This document shows, piece after piece, positions 46,522-54,803 of a stretch of DNA of 64,000 nucleotides. Position 1 is the stretch's first letter. Each line of letters opens with the position of its first letter. Position numbers and translations under genes: made by a program. The notes below the pieces were generated by a model, which saw nothing but the letters and a program-made list of their open reading frames with translations, did no database searches and had not been told where the DNA came from. The stretch is from Pedobacter sp. HDW13 (lineage in GTDB: Bacteria > Bacteroidota > Bacteroidia > Sphingobacteriales > Sphingobacteriaceae): assembly GCF_011303555.1 (NCBI RefSeq), contig NZ_CP049868.1, positions 1,550,001 through 1,614,000 of the forward strand. The letters are read 5' to 3'.

Positions 46522-47064
46522 TTAATATTGGTAGTATGGCGATATCATCAGGTACACTACCACACCTGTTATAGCCACGTATAACCATAAAGGGAATGTA
46601 ATTTTGGCAATTTTCTTATGGCGGTCAAAACGCGCTGCCAATGCCCTTACATAGGTAACCAGAACCAAAGGAATAATAGCAATTGAAAGCAGAATATGCG
46701 TTAAAAGAATAAAGAAATAAACATATTTTACTGTTCCATCTCCTCCAAATTTGGTCGATGGGGTAGTCATGTGATAAGCAATATACATTACCAAAAACAA
46801 TAAAGAACAGCCAATAGCTATCTTCATCAGGTTTTGATGCAACGTAACCTTTCCGTTCTTAATTGCCCAAACAGCTACAACCAGCAAGAGCGCCGTTATA
46901 CCGTTAATAGTTGCATATATAGGAGGTAAAAAAGGTAGTGCAGGAGCATCAATACCTAAATCTTTCAATTTTACAACAAATAAAAAGGCTACAGCTACAG
47001 GAATGAAAATGGATAGGATAATGATCCATTTGTTATATTTTTTCTCAATTGGGCTATTTTCCAT
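46522..47064 (-). CDS. DUF420 (CtaM-like) membrane protein
   Basis: 180 residues with five predicted membrane segments (starting near 13, 45, 80, 107 and 155). Histidines lie at segment edges, for example in YHMTTPSTKFGGDG. Both features and the length fit DUF420. In Firmicutes, members of this family (CtaM/YozB) are needed for active heme-copper oxidase, perhaps in metal-site assembly; I extend that role here by its place at the end of the oxidase operon, 77 bases after the SCO-family gene. It is the last gene of the 15-gene unit; I saw no strong terminator after it. Confidence 0.85.
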   Translation of the reverse strand: MENSPIEKKYNKWIIILSIFIPVAVAFLFVVKLKDLGIDAPALPFLPPIYATINGITALLLVVAVWAIKNGKVTLHQNLMKIAIGCSLLFLVMYIAYHMTTPSTKFGGDGTVKYVYFFILLTHILLSIAIIPLVLVTYVRALAARFDRHKKIAKITFPLWLYVAITGVVVYLMISPYYQY

Positions 47065-47141
47065 GAGTTTTAATTCTCTTTTATATTTTATAATTATTCG
47101 ATAACCAGATTATAGCATGTGCACTTTGTACTCCGGACTAT

Positions 47142-47837
47142 TTACCTGCCGTCTTTAATATTCCTCAAATACTCGGCTATCAATACTTTGATTTCATCTT
47201 CGAGTCTGGCATTGGCCTCTGGATTATCGGCTTCGTAAATACCGCGAATACGATGCAGGTTATCAATGAGTAAAATTTTGTTACTAAAAATGAATGTAGG
47301 TTTGGCCCTGGTATCATCTTCAATTACATCGAGTAACAGCCCCTTTTTAATCAGCTGATAAGTTTGAGCTGTATCTCCGGCTACAAAATCCCATTTACCC
47401 TCTATTGCTTTAAAACCAGCAGCAAAATCCTTTATCTTACCTTGATCGGCCGGATCTACTGATAAGCTTAGAAATTTAACCAAAGGCTTTTGCTCATAAC
47501 CATCAGATAGTTGTTTGATGTATTTGCTAACCCGTTGATTGGTGGCTCCTGTGTGGAATAAGTTAAGCACCACAAGCTTATTCTCGAACGATTTCCAGCT
47601 AATGGTATCGTTATGCTGGTTAACGAGTTTAAAATTGGGGACTTGATGGTAAATCGTATCCGGAATTTTCTTTCCCTTTACACTGTGGAAGGTGGCAGCC
47701 ACAACCTTTTCACCATAGATTGGTAAACTCTTATACCTGTTTTTGGCAAAGTGTGGCAATAAGTAAAAAAATAAAAATCCCGGTATAGCTAAAATGCTTA
47801 CCAGGATTAATACCTTTTTTATAGGACTTCTTTTCAT
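47142..47837 (-). CDS. SCO1/SenC-family protein without copper-binding cysteines
   Basis: 231 residues. One N-terminal membrane anchor (about 8-27), then a thioredoxin-like domain with VPNFKLVNQHNDTISWKSFE, VVLNLFHTGATNQRVSKYI, LSLSVDPADQ and LLIDNLHRIRGIYEA. Length and fold signatures are those of SCO proteins, which load copper into the CuA site of oxidase subunit II. The place of the CxxxC copper motif reads TGATNQR here, and the whole protein has no cysteine. The later copper-ligand histidine also seems lost (DTRAKPTF). So it may keep a structural or regulatory assembly role without binding copper in the usual way. Its ATG overlaps the subunit IV stop by one base (TAATG), which suggests coupled translation. 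Confidence 0.85.
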   Translation of the reverse strand: MKRSPIKKVLILVSILAIPGFLFFYLLPHFAKNRYKSLPIYGEKVVAATFHSVKGKKIPDTIYHQVPNFKLVNQHNDTISWKSFENKLVVLNLFHTGATNQRVSKYIKQLSDGYEQKPLVKFLSLSVDPADQGKIKDFAAGFKAIEGKWDFVAGDTAQTYQLIKKGLLLDVIEDDTRAKPTFIFSNKILLIDNLHRIRGIYEADNPEANARLEDEIKVLIAEYLRNIKDGR

Positions 47838-48190
47838 TAATGACTCATCATGTGCAGGTTTAAAAACCCACCTTCTATTAGCATTAAAACAATAAAGTAA
47901 ATAATGAAAATGAATGAAACAGTAAGTGCAAGTTGCAGGCCTAATTTTTCGAACTTTAAGTGCATAAAATAGGCTACAATATAAAATGCTTTCACTAACG
48001 TTAATGCAATGTAGATGTAGTTACCTATATGTTGTGGGATATGACCACCAGGAATTGCCCAAAGTGCAATGATAAATTCAATAGCTGTAATTAGCGATAA
48101 AATACCAGCTACTTTCCAGATTTTTGCTTTATTCATGCCTGCATGTTCTCCATGCTCGTGGCCTTCTGTTGTATGTGCGTGTTCTGACAT
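47837..48190 (-). CDS. Cytochrome c oxidase subunit IV (prokaryotic type)
   Basis: 117 residues. A His-rich hydrophilic N-terminus (MSEHAHTTEGHEHGEHAG) is followed by three membrane segments (about 25-45, 55-75 and 85-108), with VAYFMHLKFEKLGLQ between the last two, as usual for the small subunit IV of caa3-type oxidases. It probably stabilises the catalytic subunits. It lies 25 bases after subunit III and overlaps the SCO-family gene by one base. Confidence 0.88.
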   Translation of the reverse strand: MSEHAHTTEGHEHGEHAGMNKAKIWKVAGILSLITAIEFIIALWAIPGGHIPQHIGNYIYIALTLVKAFYIVAYFMHLKFEKLGLQLALTVSFIFIIYFIVLMLIEGGFLNLHMMSH

Positions 48191-48215
48191 AAAAATATTT
48201 TTATAATATGATAAA

Positions 48216-48923
48216 TTAAACCAAATAGAAGAATGTAAATACGAACACCCAAACTAAATCTACGAAGTGCCAGTATAAACCAACTTTCTCAACCATTAAA
48301 TAGTGACCTCTTCTTTCGAAAGTACCATTAATAGTCATGATCAGAATAATTACATTGATCATTACTCCACTAAATACGTGGAAACCGTGAAAACCTGTAA
48401 TAGTGAAGAATAAGTTAGCAAATTGCTGTGCAGCAACTAAAGAAACCGGGCCGTCAAATAAGTGTTTCAATTCTTCAGAAGATGGAATTTTGCCCCACCA
48501 GAAACCTTCATGGTGTAAGTGAGACCATTCTAAGGCCTGGCAACCCAGGAACATGAAACCACCAATGATAGTAGCTACCATCCACCAGATTACTTCTTTC
48601 TTTGCCCTACGGTGGCCAGCCTCAACAGCCATAACCATCGTTACCGAACTAAGAATTAATATAAAAGTCATGATACCCACAAATACTAGTGGTGCACCTG
48701 TATCTTTTATACCTGGTATAGATTGAAAAACCAAATCAGGATCTGGCCATGTTAATTTAGAAAAACGCTGAGCGCCGTAGTAGATCAATAATGATGAAAA
48801 GGTAAAAGCATCTGATAATAGGAAAAACCACATCATGATTTTACCATATTCTACCGACCACGGAGAACGACCACCATTCCATGGTCCGGTTTTAACTTGA
48901 TCTAATTGTGATACTGCATTCAT
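48216..48923 (-). CDS. Cytochrome c oxidase subunit III (second, 235 aa)
   Basis: 235 residues with six to seven hydrophobic segments. Conserved features: SPWSVEYGKIMMWFFLLSDA at the start, FFTITGFHGFHVFSGVMIN (about 170-188, the helix with the family histidines) and LYWHFVDLVWVFVFTFFYLV at the end. Subunit III of heme-copper oxidases carries no metal but stabilises proton uptake in subunit I. It follows a shorter paralog by 31 bases; two adjacent subunit-III-type genes are a known pattern in this phylum. Confidence 0.93.
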   Translation of the reverse strand: MNAVSQLDQVKTGPWNGGRSPWSVEYGKIMMWFFLLSDAFTFSSLLIYYGAQRFSKLTWPDPDLVFQSIPGIKDTGAPLVFVGIMTFILILSSVTMVMAVEAGHRRAKKEVIWWMVATIIGGFMFLGCQALEWSHLHHEGFWWGKIPSSEELKHLFDGPVSLVAAQQFANLFFTITGFHGFHVFSGVMINVIILIMTINGTFERRGHYLMVEKVGLYWHFVDLVWVFVFTFFYLV

Positions 48924-48954
48924 TTGGAAATAGTATAATAGTTTGTTAACAAAT

Positions 48955-49521
48955 TTAACGGTTCAAAAGTAAAAAAACATATAGATATATCCATAGGATA
49001 TCTATAAAATGCCAAAAAATAGAAGCAATTTCCATTCTGTACTGGCTTTTAGCAGCAGGAATATTTTTATAACTGCCAATTAATGCATTAATAATAAAGC
49101 CTATACCTGCAATAATGTGCAAAAGGTGCATGCCCGATACTACGTAGATAAAAGAAATTGCGGCGTTGTTACCCACCAGGGTAGCACCAGTTCTTACCAT
49201 ACTGCCCCAGGCATTAAATTGCATTACACCAAAAGTAATGGCCAATATTACAGTAACCCAAAGCAGGTTACGTTGTAAACTGAAATTAAGTTTCTTTAGG
49301 GCCCTGGCTGCTAAAAATAAAGTAATACTGCTGGCTAAAATTACCATGCTCGAGTAAATAAATGCATCGGGCAATATTAAGCCATGCCCTTTACCTTTAG
49401 ATGCGGCAAATACCAGATAGTAACTGGTAAAGCCCCCAAACATAATGGTAGATGATACTACGAATAACCAAACAATAAACTTTCTGGGTTTTGGATCAAA
49501 TGTATCCTGGATCTTTTCCAT
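48955..49521 (-). CDS. Cytochrome c oxidase subunit III (first, short form, about 188 aa)
   Basis: 188 residues if started at the ATG at 49521 (MEKIQDTFDPKPRKF); an ATG at 49533 would add four residues and is nearly as likely. Five membrane segments. Family marks are VVSGMHLLHIIAGIGFIINA (about 120-140) and SIFWHFIDILWIYLYVFL at the C-terminus. It lacks the first two helices of the longest subunit III forms. It follows ctaB closely and precedes the longer paralog, so both probably enter the same oxidase or its assembly. Confidence 0.88.
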   Translation of the reverse strand: MEKIQDTFDPKPRKFIVWLFVVSSTIMFGGFTSYYLVFAASKGKGHGLILPDAFIYSSMVILASSITLFLAARALKKLNFSLQRNLLWVTVILAITFGVMQFNAWGSMVRTGATLVGNNAAISFIYVVSGMHLLHIIAGIGFIINALIGSYKNIPAAKSQYRMEIASIFWHFIDILWIYLYVFLLLNR

Positions 49522-49536
49522 TGTGATAACCATCAG

Positions 49537-50445
49537 TTATTTTGCTATAAAATTTAATAATAAACCCAGCTGTACAGCGGGTATGTAAAAAAACGAGCAG
49601 AACATCACGCGCTTGGCGTCAATCATTTCTCTGCTCATTAAAAGTTTAAAAGCTAACCAGCTGAAAATAAATCCGGCAATTAGCGATAAGCCTGCAATAT
49701 AATAACCACCAAAGCCATAAAAGGTTGGCAGTAAACTTACAGGTATTAAAATCAAAGTACTCAAAAATGTAAGTAGCGCTGTTGCTTTATCACGTTTTTT
49801 AGTAGGCAATAATCTGAATCCTGCTTTTTTATAATCATCATCCAGTACCCATGCAATTGCCCAAAAATGTGGGAACTGCCATACAAACTGGATCAGAAAC
49901 AAAATACCGGCAATGTAATAATCTATTTCATGGAACATTTCGGCTTTTAAGCTACCAAATGCGGCCAGGTAACCAATAAGTGGCGGCAATGCGCCCGGAA
50001 TAGCACCAACAAAAACTGCTATTGGCGATTTCCGTTTTAATGGTGTGTAAGCAAAAGCATATAATAAAATAGAGAATACCGATAATAAACCAGTTTCTAA
50101 ATTCAATTTACCCAGCAACCAGGTACCAACAAAAGACATAAACACACCCAAAATCAATCCTTGCCCTGTAGTCATCCTACCTGCAGGCATCGGTCTGTCT
50201 TTAGTGCGCGACATCAGCTTATCCAGATCCTTTTCAATAATCTCGTTAAAAGTATTGGCGGCTGCAGTTACCAAAAAACCACCTGCAATTAAAATCAACC
50301 AATTTCCCCAATCTATACTAGGAATATGCCCCCTACCTACCTGCATCTTCTGCCCAATCAGAAAAGAGATCGATGCAGAAAACACTACCGTAAACGATAG
50401 CCTGAATTTGATGAGTTTAGAAAAATCTGAAATATATTGTTTCAA
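49537..50445 (-). CDS. ctaB: Protoheme IX farnesyltransferase (heme O synthase)
   Basis: 302 residues, UbiA-type prenyltransferase with about eight to nine membrane helices. Catalytic signature ANTFNEIIEKDLDKLMSRTK (about 62-81, the NxxxD-type metal/diphosphate site), then DRPMPAGRM and a second aspartate-rich loop, WVLDDDYKKAGFRLLP. It farnesylates heme b to heme O, the precursor of heme A for the oxidase encoded around it. The best start is a TTG at 50445, preceded closely by AAGGGA; the next ATG would remove the first helix. It lies 12 bases after ctaA. Confidence 0.93.
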   Translation of the reverse strand: MKQYISDFSKLIKFRLSFTVVFSASISFLIGQKMQVGRGHIPSIDWGNWLILIAGGFLVTAAANTFNEIIEKDLDKLMSRTKDRPMPAGRMTTGQGLILGVFMSFVGTWLLGKLNLETGLLSVFSILLYAFAYTPLKRKSPIAVFVGAIPGALPPLIGYLAAFGSLKAEMFHEIDYYIAGILFLIQFVWQFPHFWAIAWVLDDDYKKAGFRLLPTKKRDKATALLTFLSTLILIPVSLLPTFYGFGGYYIAGLSLIAGFIFSWLAFKLLMSREMIDAKRVMFCSFFYIPAVQLGLLLNFIAK

Positions 50446-50457
50446 TTCCCTTAAATA

Positions 50458-51516
50458 TTATTGTTTATATGTACTGGTGCGGTAAACCAACAAGTACAGG
50501 TAAAACTGTAAACTAAATAGTAGCGTAGAAAACAAAATATGTAATGCCTGTGCTACCGGCGGAAAAGCAATGTATGCCAAAGCTAAACCACTTAATAATT
50601 GAATCAAGAGCGTAATTAAAATAAATCTGGCTGTTAACAGTGGGGCTGCTTTACCACTAAAACGGTCGATAACCATTTTATAAACAACACCGTTTGTTAC
50701 CACCACCAGTATAGCCAGATCACGGTGATAAGAAAACACACTTCCAACCTTCGAAATCCATGTATCTTTAGCACCATAAGCAAGCGACTTTGCAATTACA
50801 TCAATCGCTTCCCTTACATCAGTACCAATAACTATCTGTACAAGGCTAATGATTAACGTAAAGAACAAAAATCCTTTTAGCCATAATATGCGGTACATAA
50901 TTACCGAAGGTGCTTTATTGAGCTGCTTGGCGTAATTATAAGTATAAATGGAAATGGCAAGAATAACAAGTGCCAATAACATGTGTACCGTTACTACCCA
51001 TTGTGCCAGATTAGTTGAAACTACAATAGATCCCAACCAACCCTGATAGCCTACCACAAAAATATTAAGGATGCTTAATACAATAATGCGCTTTGCTGTT
51101 TTTCTATAAGTAAAAGAACAAATGGCTGTTAACAGCAAAAAGATACCTGCAGCTACACCCGCCAAACGGTTCAAATATTCGGTCCAGGTTTTTGTTGGAT
51201 TAAACTCCTCAGGTACGGTAATGCTCTGATCGTGCCTGATGCTATCAGCCAGCGCCACCTTCCCCATACTTTCGAGGTATTTGGCAAATTTCTCGTTTTT
51301 CTTAAGTCTGCCAGCAACATATTTTTCTTTGTAGTTGGCTGGAAGCTGCGATACATCAGTAGGTGGAATATAACGATCGAAACATTTTGGCCAATCCGGA
51401 CAGCCCATGCCAGATCCTGTACTGCGTACAATACCACCGGCAAGTATAACCAATAACGTAACTACGATGGTTATAAGATTAATTTTAATGAAACGTTGTT
51501 CTGATCCGCTGACCAT
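50458..51516 (-). CDS. ctaA: Heme A synthase (COX15/CtaA)
   Basis: 352 residues with eight membrane helices. The N-terminal helix is followed by the signature GGIVRSTGSGMGCPDWPKCF (residues about 22-41, with the conserved Cys pair), a loop ending in ...TWTEYLNRLAGVAAG (heme-ligand region), VVTVHMLLALVILAI, FSYHRDLAILVVV and FPPVAQALHILFSTLLF with the remaining histidines. It oxidises the methyl group of heme O to give heme A. It lies between ctaD and ctaB, as expected for a combined structural and maturation operon. Start ATG at 51516. Confidence 0.94.
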   Translation of the reverse strand: MVSGSEQRFIKINLITIVVTLLVILAGGIVRSTGSGMGCPDWPKCFDRYIPPTDVSQLPANYKEKYVAGRLKKNEKFAKYLESMGKVALADSIRHDQSITVPEEFNPTKTWTEYLNRLAGVAAGIFLLLTAICSFTYRKTAKRIIVLSILNIFVVGYQGWLGSIVVSTNLAQWVVTVHMLLALVILAISIYTYNYAKQLNKAPSVIMYRILWLKGFLFFTLIISLVQIVIGTDVREAIDVIAKSLAYGAKDTWISKVGSVFSYHRDLAILVVVTNGVVYKMVIDRFSGKAAPLLTARFILITLLIQLLSGLALAYIAFPPVAQALHILFSTLLFSLQFYLYLLVYRTSTYKQ

Positions 51517-51597
51517 ATATCTATTAATATGAAAAGGGTATCCGGATAAGCAGAAACTTAATCAGATACCCCTTCTAAATTTTATTTAAAGCTTAAA

Positions 51598-53478
51598 CTA
51601 GCCCTTATTTTCTTCAACAGGATTAGCTAATTCCCAATCTTGCTGAATTTTTTCTGCTTCAGCATTTCCTTCAAAATCGTGAGGTAAGTTAGAGCTCATG
51701 GTTTGAGAGAAAGGAACCGTTTGCGGAATAAAGTCTGCATCATGTCCAGGTTTACTATAATCGTAAGGCCATCTGTAAACAGTTGGAATTTCTCCCGGCC
51801 AGTTACCATGTAAGTGCTCTACTGGTGCAGTCCACTCTAATGTATTGGCTTCCCAAGGATTTTGAGGAGCAACTTTACCTTTAAAGATCGAGTAGAAGAA
51901 GTTAAATAAGAACGCAACTTGTGCTAATGCAGCCATAATAGCAGCCCAGGTAACAAATACGTTTACCGTTAACCATTTTTTCATAAACTCGAACTCAGTA
52001 AATGCATAGTAACGACGTGGTACCCCATCTAAACCTAAGAAGTGAAGTGGGAAGAATACCAGGTAAGCAGCAATGAAAGTTAACCAGAAGTGTAAGTATC
52101 CTAATTTAGCATTCATCATTTTACCGAACATTTTAGGGAACCAGTGATAAACACCTGCAAGCATACCAAAAATTGCTGCTGATCCCATTACCAGGTGGAA
52201 GTGGGCAACTACAAAGTAAGTATCGTGTAAGTTAATATCTAAAGATGCATTACCTAAGAAGATACCGGTTAAACCACCAGAGATAAAGAATGATACTAAA
52301 CCAATAGCAAATAACATGGCTGGAGTAAAACGGATATTACCACGCCATAAAGTAGCCAGGTAGTTAAATGTTTTTACTGCCGATGGTACCGCAATGATTA
52401 AGGTAGTGATCATAAATACACCTCCTAATAACGGGTTCATACCGGTAACAAACATATGGTGACCCCATACGATGAACGATAATACGGTAATACCAATTAG
52501 TGAATAAACCATTGCATGGTAACCGAAGATTGGTTTACGTGAGTTCACTGAGATTACTTCAGATGAAATACCTAAAGCCGGCATAATTACGATATATACC
52601 TCAGGGTGACCTAAGAACCAGAATAAGTGTTGCCATAAAATTGGCGAACCACCTTCGTTTGGTAAAATATCGGTACCCATTACGATATCAGATAAGTAGA
52701 AACTTGTTCCGAAACTACGGTCGAATATCATTAACACCACACCTGCAACTAACACAGGGAATGATAAGATACCCAGAATAGCAGTTAAGAAGAATGCCCA
52801 GATAGGTAATGGCATTTTCCAAAGATCCATACCTTTAGTACGCATATTTAAGATTGTACTTACATAGTTAATACCACCCATTAATGATGATGCTACGAAA
52901 AGTACCATACTGATTAACCACAAGGTCATACCAAGACCCGAACCTGGCATAGCCTTAGCTACAACAGATAATGGCGGATAAACAGTCCATCCACCAGATG
53001 CTGGTCCGGTTTGAATAAAGAATGATGACATCATAATCACACAGGCCATAAAGAAGAACCAGTATGAAAGCATGTTTAAGAATGGCGAAGCCATATCTCG
53101 TGCACCAATCTGTAAAGGAATTAATAAGTTACTAAATGTACCACTCAATCCGGCTGTTAGTACAAAGAATACCATGATGGTACCGTGAATGGTAACCAAT
53201 GCCAGATAAAAATCGGGTTTAATACGACCGCCTTCAGCCCATTTACCTAAAAATGTTTCTAAGAAAGGGAAATTCTGATCTGGCCATGCCAATTGAATAC
53301 GGAATAAAATGGATAAGCCCATTGCTATTACCGCCATAATAATACCGGTAATTAAAAATTGCTTGGCAATCATTTTATGATCCATACTAAAGATATACTT
53401 TGAAATCAAAGTCTCTTTATGATGCCCATGATCAGCGTGATCGTGATTGTGTTCGTCGTGTAATGCTATTGTTGACAT
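51598..53478 (-). CDS. ctaD: Cytochrome c oxidase subunit I
   Basis: 626 residues, twelve core membrane helices plus extensions. Metal ligands and channel marks are present: LVTIHGTIMVFF (low-spin heme His), LFWFLGHPEVYIVIMPALG (CuB His cross-linked to Tyr), VWGHHMFVTGM (two CuB His) and HDTYFVVAHFHLVMG (heme a3 and heme a His). The GHPEVY form marks an A-type oxidase. The N-terminus is rich in histidine (seven His within the first 22 residues). It reduces oxygen to water and pumps protons. It follows ctaC by 23 bases. Confidence 0.96.
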   Translation of the reverse strand: MSTIALHDEHNHDHADHGHHKETLISKYIFSMDHKMIAKQFLITGIIMAVIAMGLSILFRIQLAWPDQNFPFLETFLGKWAEGGRIKPDFYLALVTIHGTIMVFFVLTAGLSGTFSNLLIPLQIGARDMASPFLNMLSYWFFFMACVIMMSSFFIQTGPASGGWTVYPPLSVVAKAMPGSGLGMTLWLISMVLFVASSLMGGINYVSTILNMRTKGMDLWKMPLPIWAFFLTAILGILSFPVLVAGVVLMIFDRSFGTSFYLSDIVMGTDILPNEGGSPILWQHLFWFLGHPEVYIVIMPALGISSEVISVNSRKPIFGYHAMVYSLIGITVLSFIVWGHHMFVTGMNPLLGGVFMITTLIIAVPSAVKTFNYLATLWRGNIRFTPAMLFAIGLVSFFISGGLTGIFLGNASLDINLHDTYFVVAHFHLVMGSAAIFGMLAGVYHWFPKMFGKMMNAKLGYLHFWLTFIAAYLVFFPLHFLGLDGVPRRYYAFTEFEFMKKWLTVNVFVTWAAIMAALAQVAFLFNFFYSIFKGKVAPQNPWEANTLEWTAPVEHLHGNWPGEIPTVYRWPYDYSKPGHDADFIPQTVPFSQTMSSNLPHDFEGNAEAEKIQQDWELANPVEENKG

Positions 53479-53501
53479 AATTCGTTCGCTCCTGCTTAAT
53501 A

Positions 53502-54734
53502 TTATTTATTTAAAGCCATTTGGTTAGTTTTAGCAGCTGCTGAATCTGTAGCTGCTGAATCTGCTACTGCTTTTACAGGTGCAGGTGCCACTGGCAAATT
53601 AAATTGTTTTCTTAAATCATCGTTTAAGTATGTTTTCTGTTCAGCTATCCAGGTTTTGTAGTCAGCCTCAGAAACTACACGTACCACTTTTTGCATGTTG
53701 TAGTGACCAGCACCGCAAATTTTAGCACAGAAGAAAAGGTACTTAAAGTTAGGATCGTTTGTTTCTTGCTGCATCTCTGCAGTCGTTTTAGTAGGTGTAA
53801 ACTCAAAGTAAGTTTTCATACCTGGTACAGTATTTAACTGAACCCTGAAATGTGGCATGTAAAAACTGTGAATTACATCTTTACTCGTTAAGATTAACTT
53901 AACTGGTTTACCTACCGGAATAACCATTTCATCAGCCATTTCATCATCACGAGAGTTTAGATCTTTAAAATCGATACCCAATGGGTTGGTAGCTGTAGTT
54001 AATTTGTAGTTTTTAGTACCTACAACACCATCAGCTCCAGGGTAACGGATAGACCATTTAAACTGCTCAGATGTCACTTCTATTTGTAATGGCTTGTTAT
54101 TTGGATCTTCAACTTTGAAGAAAATTGATCTCCAGGTTAAGAAACCCATTAACACCAATACTGTTAATACCAATGCCGGAACGATAGTCCAGATTTTCTC
54201 GATAGTATTGTTGTGTGGATAATAGTAAGCTTTTCTTTTTGCAGAATATTTGTAGATATAAGAAAATCCGAATAATAAGATGTGTGTTAACACAAACACA
54301 ATTGTGGTGATGATCAATGTTAAATTGAACATCTCATCTATTTTCTTTCCATGTTCTGATGCTGCATCTGGAAGTAACATTGCACCGTGCACTGTATATT
54401 CCCAATATACACCATATAAACCTAACACTAAAAACAAGGCAAATAAACTTGCATGTACCCTGTTCCAGTTAATGCCTACAGGCTTACCTTGTGCTTCGCG
54501 GCTTAATTCATATACCCTTATCGATTTACCGATAATTGCAATGAATAAACATACGGCAAGGAAAATCAGTATATAAAATATTACCGATTTATAAACCTCG
54601 CCCATATCAACCTTCGGTGCCGCGGCAGCACCTGCTGCTGCATCTTGCGCAAATACGCTAGTGTTTGCAAAAACAGTAAGTAATACTGCTAAAGCTGCGG
54701 TCGTTTTATTCGTTATAAACTTTCTTAAACTCAT
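53502..54734 (-). CDS. ctaC: Cytochrome c oxidase subunit II
   Basis: 410 residues, longer than usual. A signal-like N-terminus (to SVFAQD) and an additional membrane segment (about 50-70) precede the two standard helices (about 92-112 and 135-160, then 178-200). The periplasmic cupredoxin domain holds the CuA site: DVIHSFYMPHFRVQ (His) and FFCAKICGAGHYNM (two Cys, His, Met). The Glu normally between the two Cys is Lys here. No cytochrome c domain is fused, so electrons must come directly from alternative complex III or a separate cytochrome. The C-terminal 25 residues are Ala/Asp-rich linker. It lies 69 bases after actF. Confidence 0.94.
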   Translation of the reverse strand: MSLRKFITNKTTAALAVLLTVFANTSVFAQDAAAGAAAAPKVDMGEVYKSVIFYILIFLAVCLFIAIIGKSIRVYELSREAQGKPVGINWNRVHASLFALFLVLGLYGVYWEYTVHGAMLLPDAASEHGKKIDEMFNLTLIITTIVFVLTHILLFGFSYIYKYSAKRKAYYYPHNNTIEKIWTIVPALVLTVLVLMGFLTWRSIFFKVEDPNNKPLQIEVTSEQFKWSIRYPGADGVVGTKNYKLTTATNPLGIDFKDLNSRDDEMADEMVIPVGKPVKLILTSKDVIHSFYMPHFRVQLNTVPGMKTYFEFTPTKTTAEMQQETNDPNFKYLFFCAKICGAGHYNMQKVVRVVSEADYKTWIAEQKTYLNDDLRKQFNLPVAPAPVKAVADSAATDSAAAKTNQMALNK

Positions 54735-54803
54735 TTTCTTAAAAGTAGTACGCTGTACTGCTAATTATAATAATAACTAAATATTTGCTCTATCTTATCA
54801 TCA

